64,000 nucleotides of DNA from CAZFVY01 sp964522665 (lineage in GTDB: Bacteria; Verrucomicrobiota; Verrucomicrobiia; Limisphaerales; CAZFVY01), in contig CAZFVY010000009.1 of assembly GCA_964522665.1 (NCBI GenBank), forward strand, positions 32,719 to 96,718, read 5' to 3'. Shown here one piece after another: positions 54,901-63,995 of the stretch (position 1 is its first letter; every line of letters starts with the position of its first letter). The notes beneath the pieces were generated by a model. The model was not told the origin of the DNA, did not search any database, and saw nothing but the letters and a program-made list of their open reading frames with translations. A program made the translations under genes and the position numbers.

Positions 54901-55086
54901 GGGTGAGGAATTAAACGGAATTTGCACTAACGGCTCCAAAGAAATACCGAAAGGAAAAGCCGATGCTCGACGGCGATCGTTTGGCGCAGGGACCGAGGGA
55001 AAAGCGGAGGCCAACTCACGGCGACGCCGCGGTTGAAACCCGGTCGCCGGCGGCGCGCGATCCGGGGCTGGTGGCGGCGAAACCGC

Positions 55087-55719
55087 CTACTTCGACTTCT
55101 TCTCGTCGGTCTTCTCAACGGGCTTCTCGTCCGTCTTCTTCGGAGCGTCCACGTTCAGAGTGGTGAGAACGTCATCGGTCAGGTCGGGGACTTCACTAGA
55201 ATAGAGCACGACGGGGGTTTGATTCATCGTTTCGCCCGCGGAGTCCAAGACGAGCGCGAACCCGCCATTCTTGGCCTTGGCGTTGAGAACTTCGCGAATC
55301 TGTTGGAGCAGATTATCGCGCATCTGCTGCTTCTTGGTCCCGAGCGTGGCGCGGGTCTGCTGATCAAACTGCTGGAGGCTCTGCTGAATCTCCTTCAACT
55401 CGAGCAGTTTCGCCTCGGCCGATTTCTTCCGTTTGTCGCGCTCGTCGCTGGAGAGGCTCTGATCGAACGCGCCGGCGTTCAGTTTGTTGTAATCGTCCTG
55501 CGCCTTTTGGTAATCGTCGAGCATCCCCTTGCCGGCTTTTTCAAAGTCCAAGGCGCGGCTTTTCAATTCGGCGTCGGCCTGCTTGGTCTTCCAATAGTTG
55601 TCGAACACCTTGGTCAAATTGACGAGGCCGATTTTGGTCTGGGCCTGCGTCGCCGCGCCGGTCAATACCCAGGCGAGGAGAATGAGGAACGACTGGTTAA
55701 ATAAGCGTTTCATGGTCAA
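55087..55719 (-). CDS. OmpH/Skp family periplasmic chaperone
   Basis: 210 residues with signal peptide (FLILLAWVLTGAATQA) and mature start QTKIGLVNLTKVFDNYWKTK, the Skp/OmpH opening. A long charged coiled-coil (AKAGKG to LLQQIREVLNAKAKNGG region) forms the tentacle helices, then FALVLDSAGETMNQTPVVLY closes the body. An extra lysine-rich tail of 30 residues follows. Skp carries unfolded outer membrane proteins to BamA; its gene directly follows bamA (12 bases), as expected. A second in-frame ATG at 55713 is the alternative start. Confidence 0.93.
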   Translation of the reverse strand: MTMKRLFNQSFLILLAWVLTGAATQAQTKIGLVNLTKVFDNYWKTKQADAELKSRALDFEKAGKGMLDDYQKAQDDYNKLNAGAFDQSLSSDERDKRKKSAEAKLLELKEIQQSLQQFDQQTRATLGTKKQQMRDNLLQQIREVLNAKAKNGGFALVLDSAGETMNQTPVVLYSSEVPDLTDDVLTTLNVDAPKKTDEKPVEKTDEKKSK

Positions 55720-55731
55720 ATCGGGTCGCGA

Positions 55732-58134
55732 TCAAAGTTCGTGGTGGTAGCCGACGGTGAACTGGAACCGTCCACTGTTGCCGAGCGCCGGGTCATGCCG
55801 CAGCGGCAGACCGTAGTCCAAACGCAACGGGCCGAGGCGCGGGATATTAAGCCGGATGCCCACGCCCCAGTTGTCGGTGTAGTCGGTGACGTTAAAATCA
55901 TACGCCTTACTATAGACGTTGCCGATCTCGTAGAACAGCGCAAATCGCAAACGTTCGATAATCGGGATGCTGTATTCGGCCACGGCGAAATCATAAGTGT
56001 TGCCGCCGATCGGCTCGCCGGTGACGTCGCGGGGACCGACATCGTGGTATTTATAGGCTTCGAGGGTATTCGCGCCGCCGAGGAAGTAACGGTAGAACAA
56101 CGGGATATCGGTCGTGCCGCCGTAAGGCACCACGGTTCCGGCGCGCGCGGCGACTTCCAGGACGTGGTCTTTGAAAGGCCCTTTGAAATACCAGGCCGTG
56201 CCCATTTCAAAGCGATAAAAATTCACATCGGCTCCCAGCGGGCCGCCCGCGACTTCCGTGAGCAAATCGGTGTATTGGCCGCGGTTGGGGAGGAAAACGC
56301 TGTTGCGAGTATCGTAGGAGAGCGTCAAGCCAACCTTGGAAACCAGCTTGTCACCGGCCTGCGACAGCAGGAGGGGCGAAGCGGCGGGCGGAACCAAGGT
56401 CACGGTATCGCCACGACCGAGGTCCTGGGTGACCAACCGCTGCGGTTGATCCGAGCCATTCTTGAAGTGAATTCCGGTATCTTCGATCGTGTAGTTGATG
56501 CCCGCTTTAATGAAATCGCTGCCAAACAGCGGCCGCGTGAGGCCGATGCGCACGCCCGCCTCTTTCACGTTGTAAAGCGTGCTGTAGTAGTCCAGATCGC
56601 GGTAGTAGAGGTTAACGTCCAGCGCGAGTTTGCGGTTCATGAACCACGGCTCGGTGAACGTCAATTGATAGTCCTGCAACTGGGTGCCGACTTGCGCGTT
56701 CAAGCGCAACTTCTCGCCGCCGCCAGTAAAATAGGGCGGGTTGAAAAGGTCGAAATTTCCCTGGGTCACCGTGACGAAACCGAACAATTGTTCAATGGAA
56801 CTGAAACCCGCGCCCAAATCGAAATGACCGGTGCTATCCTCCTCGACCGCGATCACCAGGTCTTTGCGATTTGGAACGACCGTTGGCTCCGCTTCGGCGT
56901 CCACCTTGCTGAAATAGGCCAGTTGCGCGACGCGATTGGTGCTCAGCTTCACCTGCACCATATTGAAGACCTCGCCCGGCGCGACGCTCAATTCACGGCG
57001 GATGACCTTGTCCTTCGTTTTGACATTGCCCTTGATCTCGATCCGCTCGATGTAGGATTTTTCGCCCTCCTCAAGAGCAAAGACCAAGTCCATGGTGCCA
57101 CGCTCGGTGTTGGGGCTTTTGATGGCCGACACACGGGTGTCGATATAACCCTTCGCGCCGTAAAAATCCTGAATGGCGTCAATGTCCTTGGTCAGCCCGT
57201 TCGGGGTGAAGGAGTCGCCGACCTTCATCGGCAGTTCTTTCTTAAAGAGCGACTGAACGATGTTGGTCGCCTGGAAGAGCGCGTTGCCTTTGAACTCGAT
57301 CGCGCCGACTTTGTACTGGGTCCCTTCGTTGATGATGAACCGGATGATCATGTGCCGGCCATCGCTGTAATCGAACTTCACGTCCTTCAACTCGAAGTCG
57401 ATGTAGCCCTCGTTATGATAAAACTCGGCGAGCTTCTCCTTGTCCTCGTCAAATTGCTCATCCTTCAACACGCCGCTGCCGGTCAGCCACGAAAACATCC
57501 AGTGCCGGCGCGTCTTGATCGTCTTGCGCAGTTTCTTTTGGGTGAACGCCTTGGCGCCGACGAATTGCACGTTCACAATCCGAACCTTCGGACTTTCGGT
57601 GATTTGAAACGTGACGGTGCCCTGCCCGAGGTTCTCCTTGATCACGGGCGGCAGATATTTGACTTCGGTTTTTTGGTAGCCGGACTTCTGGTAAAGCTTC
57701 TGAATTTCCTGGGCGTCCTGGAAGAGGCGCGGCTCGTCCAGCGGTTTGCCGACTTTGGAAGTGACCTTCGCGCGGAGTTTTTTGTCGCTGAACTTGGTGT
57801 TCCCGGCAAAGCGAATCTCGGTCAGGATCGGTTTGCCTTGGACGACGTAAACCAAGGTCACTTTGTCATCGTGAACCACCTCGGAAACCTGAATGTTGTG
57901 GAAATAGCCGGTGTTGTAAAGGTTGCGGATGTCATCATTGAAGCCACCCGCCTTGTAGGCGTCCCCAACCTTGAAATGAATGTTGGCGCGGATGAGGTCG
58001 TCACTCGCGGCCGGCGGCCCGATATGGCGGATCTCGATCTTTTCAACCGTCAGGGCGGGTTGGGCGAACAGCGATGGCACTCCTGCCACCATCAACACCC
58101 AGATCAGCCAGCAACGGCGCAACCAAACGTTCAT
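55732..58134 (-). CDS. bamA: outer membrane protein assembly factor BamA
   Basis: 800 residues with signal peptide (LIWVLMVAGVPSLFA). Five POTRA modules follow: the first around VEKIEIRHIGPP, later ones around LTEIRFAGNTKF, VRIVNVQFVGAKAF, VGAIEFKGNALF and IERIEIKGNVKTKDKV. The barrel begins near residue 430 (GHFDLGAGFSSIEQLFGFVT) and includes the Omp85 signature near GLTLSYDTRN and the final VGYHHEL. It inserts beta-barrel proteins in the outer membrane. It begins three bases after the dnaB stop, an unusual neighbour, and is followed by the OmpH gene. Confidence 0.97.
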   Translation of the reverse strand: MNVWLRRCWLIWVLMVAGVPSLFAQPALTVEKIEIRHIGPPAASDDLIRANIHFKVGDAYKAGGFNDDIRNLYNTGYFHNIQVSEVVHDDKVTLVYVVQGKPILTEIRFAGNTKFSDKKLRAKVTSKVGKPLDEPRLFQDAQEIQKLYQKSGYQKTEVKYLPPVIKENLGQGTVTFQITESPKVRIVNVQFVGAKAFTQKKLRKTIKTRRHWMFSWLTGSGVLKDEQFDEDKEKLAEFYHNEGYIDFELKDVKFDYSDGRHMIIRFIINEGTQYKVGAIEFKGNALFQATNIVQSLFKKELPMKVGDSFTPNGLTKDIDAIQDFYGAKGYIDTRVSAIKSPNTERGTMDLVFALEEGEKSYIERIEIKGNVKTKDKVIRRELSVAPGEVFNMVQVKLSTNRVAQLAYFSKVDAEAEPTVVPNRKDLVIAVEEDSTGHFDLGAGFSSIEQLFGFVTVTQGNFDLFNPPYFTGGGEKLRLNAQVGTQLQDYQLTFTEPWFMNRKLALDVNLYYRDLDYYSTLYNVKEAGVRIGLTRPLFGSDFIKAGINYTIEDTGIHFKNGSDQPQRLVTQDLGRGDTVTLVPPAASPLLLSQAGDKLVSKVGLTLSYDTRNSVFLPNRGQYTDLLTEVAGGPLGADVNFYRFEMGTAWYFKGPFKDHVLEVAARAGTVVPYGGTTDIPLFYRYFLGGANTLEAYKYHDVGPRDVTGEPIGGNTYDFAVAEYSIPIIERLRFALFYEIGNVYSKAYDFNVTDYTDNWGVGIRLNIPRLGPLRLDYGLPLRHDPALGNSGRFQFTVGYHHEL

Positions 58135-58137
58135 TTG

Positions 58138-59604
58138 TTAATTCTCGACTGGCACATCTTCCGCGCTGACTTTCGCTGCATTTTCAAAACGAGTGTAGCC
58201 CTTGAGGAAGGTCAAATTGACATCACCCGTGGGGCCATTGCGCTGCTTGGCGATCAATAAATTCACCGGAGCCGCGTCCATTTCCTGGCCGGCGGCGCCG
58301 TCTTCGTCATCCGAATTATTCGGTTTATATAGCAACCCAACTAAATCCGCGTCCTGTTCGATCGCGCCCGATTCGCGCAAGTCCGACAACCGCGGTTTGC
58401 GGCTCTTGTCTTTTTCCAATTCGCGATTCAATTGGCTCAGCACAATCACCGGAACTTGCAGTTCCTTGGCCAATGCCTTGATGCCGTTGGAAATGTCCGC
58501 TATTTCCTGCTGCCTGTTCTCGGCTCGCCGCGAAGTAGAATTGAGCAGTTGCAAGTAGTCAATGACAAAGAGTTTGATCCCATACTGTTGCCACATCCGG
58601 CGGGCGCTGGCCCGCAATTGCAAAATCGACAGGCCGGGCGAGTCATCGATGAACATCGGCGCCCCGGCGAGCTTGGCCGCCGCGCCGGTCAGTTTCGGGA
58701 AGTCGCGTTCGGCCAGGAACCCTTCCCGGACGTTACGCAGGTTCACCCGGGCGCGGGAGCAGAGCATGCGCAACACCAGCGACTCCGCGGTCATTTCCAG
58801 GCTGAACACCCCCACCGGCAAGCGGAGGTCCACCGCCACGTGCTCGACGATGTTCATCGCCAGCGAGGTCTTACCCATGCTCGGCCGGGCCGCGATCACG
58901 ATCATGTCGCCCGCCTGCAAGCCGCTGGTCAGCTTGTCGAAGTCGGCGAAGCCGGTCCCGACGCCGGTCAGCATCCCCTGCCCTTGGTGAAACTTCTCGA
59001 TCGCCACGATGGCGGACCGAACCAGGTCTTTCATCGGCTGAAAGCGGCCTTGCACGCGATCTTCGCTGATCCGCAGGACATCGCGCTCGACCTCATCCAG
59101 GAGCTGGTCCACCTCGCCCCCCTGCTCATAGACCCGGCCGATGACCTCGGTGCAGGTGCGGATCATGCGACGGAGCAGATGCTTCTCGACCACGATGTCC
59201 AAATAGTACGGCAGGTTCGCCGCCGAGGGTACCCCATCAGCCAGCGCGGCGAGGTAAGTCACCCCGCCGACCCCATCGAGTTGATTCTTATCCTTGAGGC
59301 GCTGCATCACCGTAATCGGGTCGATGGCGTCTTTCTGATCGTACATCTCAACCAGCAACTGATAGATCACCTGGTGGCGCAGATCGTAAAACGCCTCGTG
59401 CCCGCCCTTGAGCTTTTCAATGCAGACGCCGACCGAATCATTGGGCGAAAGCAGGACGCACCCGAGGACGCCTTGTTCCGCTTCGATCGCGTGCGGTGGC
59501 AGCCGATCGACGTTCAGCGGCGCGACCGCGACCGACTTCTTCGCGGCGCTCTTTTGCAGATTCACCGGCGCGGCGCCAATGCCAGGTTCAATCAAGGTTT
59601 CCAT
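58138..59604 (-). CDS. dnaB: replicative DNA helicase DnaB
   Basis: 488 residues. The N-terminal primase-interaction domain starts LPPHAIEAEQGVLGCVLLSP; the first 40 residues are an extra low-order extension. The RecA-like domain has Walker A RPSMGKTS (Lys245), VFSLEMTAESLVLRML, Walker B LFVIDYLQLL and the ending AKQRNGPTGDVNLTFLKGYTRF. No intein is present. It leads the dnaB-bamA-ompH run. The region upstream holds a palindrome resembling a DnaA box. Confidence 0.98.
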   Translation of the reverse strand: METLIEPGIGAAPVNLQKSAAKKSVAVAPLNVDRLPPHAIEAEQGVLGCVLLSPNDSVGVCIEKLKGGHEAFYDLRHQVIYQLLVEMYDQKDAIDPITVMQRLKDKNQLDGVGGVTYLAALADGVPSAANLPYYLDIVVEKHLLRRMIRTCTEVIGRVYEQGGEVDQLLDEVERDVLRISEDRVQGRFQPMKDLVRSAIVAIEKFHQGQGMLTGVGTGFADFDKLTSGLQAGDMIVIAARPSMGKTSLAMNIVEHVAVDLRLPVGVFSLEMTAESLVLRMLCSRARVNLRNVREGFLAERDFPKLTGAAAKLAGAPMFIDDSPGLSILQLRASARRMWQQYGIKLFVIDYLQLLNSTSRRAENRQQEIADISNGIKALAKELQVPVIVLSQLNRELEKDKSRKPRLSDLRESGAIEQDADLVGLLYKPNNSDDEDGAAGQEMDAAPVNLLIAKQRNGPTGDVNLTFLKGYTRFENAAKVSAEDVPVEN

Positions 59605-59714
59605 GATGGGGACAAGCAGACAGCAATTCGGTCAAATCCTCAAATAGTGTTCTTAATTTGATACTCACATCGAGCGCACACGTTCTTCACCGGCTACTGA
59701 CAAGTTGTTGGCGA

Positions 59715-59728
59715 GTTTTGCACAAAAC
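59715..59728. promoter_or_regulatory. palindrome with DnaA-box-like core upstream of dnaB
   Basis: GTTTTG-CA-CAAAAC has perfect 6-bp arms. TTTTGCACA inside it (59716-59724) fits the relaxed DnaA-box pattern TTWTNCACA. It lies 110 bases before the dnaB start. No cluster of boxes or AT-rich unwinding region was seen, so it is not evidence of an origin. Confidence 0.25.
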
Positions 59729-59821
59729 CGGAGCAAAATAGTCGCGCGAGGACAACGCTCCGCGTCAACGGGCGGGAGTGTCGCCGCCGCGTGGTGTTGC
59801 CGCGCCGACGGTGATTGCGGC

Positions 59822-61015
59822 TCATTCCAAGACCATCCGCGTGATTTCCTCACCGATCGCCAGCGAAGCGGTCGCCGCCGGACTGGGCGCGTTCAGCACG
59901 TGCAACGCGTTGCTCCGCCGCATGAAATGGAAATCCTCGACCAATTTGCCATCCGGGAACATCGCCTGGGCGCGCACCCCGGCGCCGCCGGTCTCCAGGT
60001 GTTCCGGTTGAATCGCGGGAACGAGCGCCTGCAACGATTGGCAAAAAAGGCGTTTGCTGAACGACCGCCGGAGTTCGCTGAAGCACATGCGGGCGTGACG
60101 GCCCAAAAACCGCCAGAGACCGGAATAAGTCACGGCGTCGATGAAATCGCGCGCATTGAAGTCCGTCTTGCGGTAACCCTCGCGGGCGTACGCAAGGACC
60201 GCGTTCGGACCGGCTTCGATGCCGCCGCGAATCAAGCGGGTGAAATGCACTCCCAAAAACGGAAACGCCGGATCGGGAACCGGATAGATCAGGTTGCGCA
60301 CCAACGCCTGTCCCGTGGCGGTCAATTTGTAATACTCGCCGCGAAACGGAACGATCCGCATGTCCCGGCGTTCGCCCGCCAATTCGGCCACCCGATCGCA
60401 ATGAAGCCCGGTGCAATTGATGAGAAAATCGCCAATGAATTCCCCTGCGGTCGTCTCCGCGATCCATTCCGTGCCACTGGCGCGCAAGCCGAGTACTTTG
60501 GCGCCCGTGACAATCTGTCCGCCCGCGGCGCCGATCTTTTGCGCCAACGCGGCGGCCACCTTCGGGTAATCAACGATCCCTTCCTCCGGCACATGCAGCG
60601 CCGCGACGCCGCCTACATGAGGCTCGATTTCACGCATTTGCTCCGGCTCCAGCAGCCGCAACCCCCGCAAGCCGTTTTGCTGGCCGCGCTCGTACAGATT
60701 CTTGAGCCGCGGCAATTCTTCCGGGGTCGCCGCGACCACTAATTTGCCGCAGACGTCGTGTGGGATCGCATGCTCGACGCAGAACAGCGCCATCTCGCGA
60801 ATCCCGCTGACCGCCATCCGCGCCTTGACGGAACCCGGTTTATAATAGAGTCCGGCGTGGAGAACCCCGCTATTGTTACCAGTCTGGTGCTGACCAACCT
60901 TGGCTTCCTTTTCCAGGACACGAATGGCGGCGCCGGGGCAACGGAGTCCCAATTTGTACGCCGTGGCCAAGCCGACAATTCCCCCGCCGATAATGGTAAA
61001 TCGTTTCGCGCTCAT
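59822..61015 (-). CDS. lhgO: L-2-hydroxyglutarate oxidase-like FAD enzyme
   Basis: 397 residues from MSAKRF. TIIGGGIVGLATAYKLGLR is the FAD dinucleotide loop and EKEAKVGQHQTGNNSGVLHAG is the LhgO signature, followed by YYKPGSVKARM, VCGKLVVAATPEELP and GIVDYPKVAAALAQ. LhgO oxidises L-2-hydroxyglutarate to 2-oxoglutarate and feeds electrons to the quinone pool. It follows the sialidase gene after 90 bases on the same strand. The electron acceptor and true substrate remain inferred from family. Confidence 0.92.
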   Translation of the reverse strand: MSAKRFTIIGGGIVGLATAYKLGLRCPGAAIRVLEKEAKVGQHQTGNNSGVLHAGLYYKPGSVKARMAVSGIREMALFCVEHAIPHDVCGKLVVAATPEELPRLKNLYERGQQNGLRGLRLLEPEQMREIEPHVGGVAALHVPEEGIVDYPKVAAALAQKIGAAGGQIVTGAKVLGLRASGTEWIAETTAGEFIGDFLINCTGLHCDRVAELAGERRDMRIVPFRGEYYKLTATGQALVRNLIYPVPDPAFPFLGVHFTRLIRGGIEAGPNAVLAYAREGYRKTDFNARDFIDAVTYSGLWRFLGRHARMCFSELRRSFSKRLFCQSLQALVPAIQPEHLETGGAGVRAQAMFPDGKLVEDFHFMRRSNALHVLNAPSPAATASLAIGEEITRMVLE

Positions 61016-61105
61016 CAAATCGATTGGGTTTGCCGGGGGCTGCGCAACAGCCGCGTTTTCGTCCGGGAAGAATAATCACTCCCGGCAAGCGGCTGCGCGA
61101 GTCGT

Positions 61106-62215
61106 TCAGCGCCATTGCCCATCCGGCATTGGCCGCAGGGCTAGTTTGCGCGGGTCCACGACGACGTGTTTGATCAAGAGCCGTTTCCAAGTGTAGGTCA
61201 CGTGAACCAACCCGTCCCGGGCCTGAATCACCGTCGGGTACGAATACTCGCCCGGTTGGTCCTCCAGGACTTCCGCGGCCTGCCAGAGTTTGCCGTCGGC
61301 CGAGACGGCGATGTTCAGCGGGCTACGGCCGCGCGGCGTGTGGTTATAAACCAAGAGCGAGCGGCCGTCTTGTAGCAGCGCCGCCGCAATGCCGCTGTTC
61401 GGATTGGGTAGCGTCGTCGCTTTCATCGGACTCCAAGTCTTTCCCCCGTCGCTCGACCAGCATTCGCTGATGACGTGCTGACGGGTGCGACAAAGGATTT
61501 GAATCGAGTCGGGCTGATGCGCCAAGATCGTCGGCTGAATCGCGCCGAAGTCCTTCCCGGTGTTGAGCGGCTCGGTTCGTTCCCAGTTCTCGAACGGGTA
61601 TTTCGCGCGTTCCATGTGGACGCGCCAGCCGGCGTCCTCCGTGCTCGAGCCCGACAAGAGCGTGCCGTCTGGCATTTCAATCGGGACGTTGCGAATCGGT
61701 CCGAGAATCCCCTTCGCCAGCCGGATCGGCGCCGACCACGTCTTGCCGCCATCCGCCGACTTGATCAGCATCCCCCACCACGCCGACGGGCTGGGACCGA
61801 CCTTGTAGAATAGAAGCAACGGCCCCTTGCTCGGTTGGAAAAGGACCGGATTCCAACACGCATAACGGCGATTTTCTCCGGGTTGAATTCCATTGGCCAC
61901 TTCGACCGGCGCCGACCAAGCCGCCCCGTCGTGCCGGGCGACCCAAATGCCGACATCTGGCGCCTTCTCTTCGGACCCGCCGAACCACGCGGCGACGAAG
62001 CCGTCACGCGTCTCGGCAATGGTTGAGGCATGACTCGATGCGAAGGGTGGATGTTCGACGATGAATTCGGTTTTCACAATCGCCCCGGCGGGCGGCGCGT
62101 CGGCCCCGGCCGCGCCTGGAGCCACGAGACCGGCCGCCCCCGACACGAAAAACGCGAGCGCGAGCGCGCGCGTCAGGTTCGCCGTCAGTCTCGTACGATC
62201 GGTCTCGCAAGTCAT
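61106..62215 (-). CDS. secreted exo-sialidase/BNR-repeat protein
   Basis: 369 residues. A signal peptide (LALAFFVSGAAGLVAPGAAG) precedes a six-bladed propeller: FASSHASTIAETRDGFVAAW holds the early strand, Asp-boxes SADGGKTWS and SSDGGKTWS follow, and RRYACWNPVLF and VLVYNHTPRGRSPLNIAVS match the BNR_2 family. Members of this group often act on glycans other than sialic acid, some as GH33-like or lyase relatives, so the sugar specificity is open. The arginine triad cannot be confirmed by eye. It sits between the LptF/G permease and lhgO genes. Confidence 0.85.
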   Translation of the reverse strand: MTCETDRTRLTANLTRALALAFFVSGAAGLVAPGAAGADAPPAGAIVKTEFIVEHPPFASSHASTIAETRDGFVAAWFGGSEEKAPDVGIWVARHDGAAWSAPVEVANGIQPGENRRYACWNPVLFQPSKGPLLLFYKVGPSPSAWWGMLIKSADGGKTWSAPIRLAKGILGPIRNVPIEMPDGTLLSGSSTEDAGWRVHMERAKYPFENWERTEPLNTGKDFGAIQPTILAHQPDSIQILCRTRQHVISECWSSDGGKTWSPMKATTLPNPNSGIAAALLQDGRSLLVYNHTPRGRSPLNIAVSADGKLWQAAEVLEDQPGEYSYPTVIQARDGLVHVTYTWKRLLIKHVVVDPRKLALRPMPDGQWR

Positions 62216-62311
62216 CCGACACTAATGCCCACGAACCGTCGCAAGCGTCAATGGCGAAAACCAGCGCGTCGTGAGGGTCCGGTCGCGCCGCCGACCGAAC
62301 TCCCGCCATTC

Positions 62312-63427
62312 CTAAACGCCCCGGTTTGCCCGCCAGAGCAATGCCCCACCGACGAACTGAAACAGGAAGTCCGGAACCCACAGGAGCAGCGGTGCCGCCC
62401 CGGTGCGCGTCTCCATCGCCTGCGCCAAGATCAGGAAGCTATAATAGATCAGCACCAGTATCAGAGCCATGGCGACGCCCGCGCTGGTCTCGCGGCGATG
62501 CGCGCGAATCCCGAGCGGGATGCCGATCAGCGTGAATCCGATCGGGGCGAACGAAACGGCCAATTGTCGCTGCAACTGAACCAACGCGGGCGTCGTGTCG
62601 ATCCGCAAGGTCGGGTCGGTCCGCAACTCCGGGTCGATTTTCATTCGCTCCAATTCCCGAATCTTCGCCAGCAGTTGGCGGAAAGTCATTTCACTGAGCT
62701 TTGGTTCGGCCTGTTTTGGGGGACCGGCGCTGGTGTCGAGGTTCAAGGGCAAGACTTTGAAGGAACCGTTACCTTCGGTGCGACTGAGTCGGCGCGCGCG
62801 CCAAAGGGAGAGCCGGATATGTTTTCCGACCGGGTCCGATTTGACCAGCGCCTCCTCCGCCTGAACGCGGCTCTCGATCTTCCCCTCGCTGTCCAGGGTG
62901 TAGATCAAGACGTCGCTTAAATGCTCGCCGGAAACCTTGCCGACGTAAACCACGAACCCGGGAAAGTCGTCGATGAATCGATTCTCGGTGAGCATTTCGA
63001 CCGGTTGATTGACGCCGATCTGCTGCACGAGGTTCTTGTAGGCGATCCGGCACTCAGGCGCGATTTGCAGATTGAAAAGCCCGCAGACGATGGACATGGC
63101 GCCGCTCAACAACAGCACCGGGGTCGTCAACGCCATCAGGCTGATGCCGCTGGCGCGCGCCGCGGTCAACTCGTTGTCCGCGCTGAAGCGGCCGAAAACC
63201 AGGAGCGCGGCGGTCAGCATTCCCCATGGCAACGCGAACGTCAGCACCCACGGAATGAGCAACCCGATCGCCCGCGCGACCAGACCGATACTGGCCTGGC
63301 GGTTCACCAGCAGCGCCAAAATCTCCTGCAATACGTTGCCCAGCAGCAAGACAAAGGTAAAGACGACCACCGTGAGCGCCAACGTGTTCAGCATCTGGCG
63401 CGTCAAGTGAAGGTGCAGCGTCTTCAT
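62312..63427 (-). CDS. LptF/LptG family LPS export permease
   Basis: 371 residues from MKTLHLHLTRQMLNTLALTV at 63427; an in-frame extension to 63469 is not family-like. Four N-terminal and C-terminal membrane helices flank a periplasmic beta-jellyroll domain (about 100-270). LLIPWVLTFALPWGMLTAAL and ADNELTAARASGISL are the YjgP/YjgQ signature. With LptB and its partner it extracts lipopolysaccharide from the inner membrane. Only one of the usual F/G pair is here, so which one it is cannot be decided. It follows the cupin gene after 52 bases. Confidence 0.93.
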   Translation of the reverse strand: MKTLHLHLTRQMLNTLALTVVVFTFVLLLGNVLQEILALLVNRQASIGLVARAIGLLIPWVLTFALPWGMLTAALLVFGRFSADNELTAARASGISLMALTTPVLLLSGAMSIVCGLFNLQIAPECRIAYKNLVQQIGVNQPVEMLTENRFIDDFPGFVVYVGKVSGEHLSDVLIYTLDSEGKIESRVQAEEALVKSDPVGKHIRLSLWRARRLSRTEGNGSFKVLPLNLDTSAGPPKQAEPKLSEMTFRQLLAKIRELERMKIDPELRTDPTLRIDTTPALVQLQRQLAVSFAPIGFTLIGIPLGIRAHRRETSAGVAMALILVLIYYSFLILAQAMETRTGAAPLLLWVPDFLFQFVGGALLWRANRGV

Positions 63428-63479
63428 GCGTTCGCCCGCGGACGCCGGTACCTCGCGCTGACCGGACAATCAAGAGTGG

Positions 63480-63896
63480 TCAAGGGCGCAACGCCTTCCA
63501 GGGGTCTTGATCGCCGACCTCCACCGTCACCGGCCCAGGCGTGTTCGACGGCGAAAGGACCGCCAGGAATTCCAACGGCTCGGTTCCAGAATTGAAGGTG
63601 GCGTGAACGATCCCCGCCGGAACGTAGAGCGCGTCGCCCGCTTTCATCCAGCGCTGTTCCCGCTCCACCCATTGCTCCGCCACGCCCGAAAGAACATAGA
63701 GAATCTCTTCCATGCGCGGGTGGAAATGAAAGCCGTGCGACTCGCCCGGCGGCAAAACCGCGCGGACGAACATGAGATTGCTCTCGGCGACCATCCCCGG
63801 TTTGCAGTACCAATTATGAGTCTTGCCCGGCAGCGATTCAACTTCTGCCTCGTGGGCGGCAACCAATCGCCAGGTCGGCAGCGCGGAATTTGACAT
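63480..63896 (-). CDS. cupin domain protein
   Basis: 138 residues, a single small beta-barrel. SHGFHFHPRMEEILYVLSG supplies the His-x-His and glutamate metal ligands of cupin motif 1, and VPAGIVHATFNSG the histidine of motif 2. Such proteins may be isomerases, dioxygenases or sensors; none can be chosen. It is the first gene of a minus-strand run toward the LptF/G permease, sialidase and lhgO genes. Confidence 0.9.
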   Translation of the reverse strand: MSNSALPTWRLVAAHEAEVESLPGKTHNWYCKPGMVAESNLMFVRAVLPPGESHGFHFHPRMEEILYVLSGVAEQWVEREQRWMKAGDALYVPAGIVHATFNSGTEPLEFLAVLSPSNTPGPVTVEVGDQDPWKALRP

Positions 63897-63956
63897 GGAA
63901 CCCAGTCTTGTGCCCCCTCAAGTCGAGTCAAGCGAAATGAAAACCGCTGTCGGCGG

Positions 63957-63995
63957 GAGTTCAAAAGGGGATTTCTGCGCGAGTTCAAAAGGGGA
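63957..63995. repeat. 15-base direct repeat near the right window edge
   Basis: GAGTTCAAAAGGGGA occurs at 63957-63971 and again at 63981-63995, a 24-base period. No copy was noticed elsewhere in the window. TTCAAAAGGGGAC-like words resemble, to my memory, sequences near REP/RAYT elements, and the unit may continue beyond the edge. Confidence 0.6.

Noticed and set aside
53310..54914. 534-codon plus-strand frame opposite clpB
   Set aside because: Shadow of the GC-rich clpB gene; composition is arginine/leucine/phenylalanine skewed with no domain.
54867..55086. Possible CIRCE heat-shock operator or small RNA before clpB
   Set aside because: No TTAGCACTC/GAGTGCTAA pair is present. A GGCGG/CCGCC hairpin lacks a T-run.
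55741..58260. 839-codon open frame on the plus strand opposite bamA and the end of dnaB
   Set aside because: It mirrors the third-codon-position bias of bamA, has no family motif, and spans two genes with clear identities.
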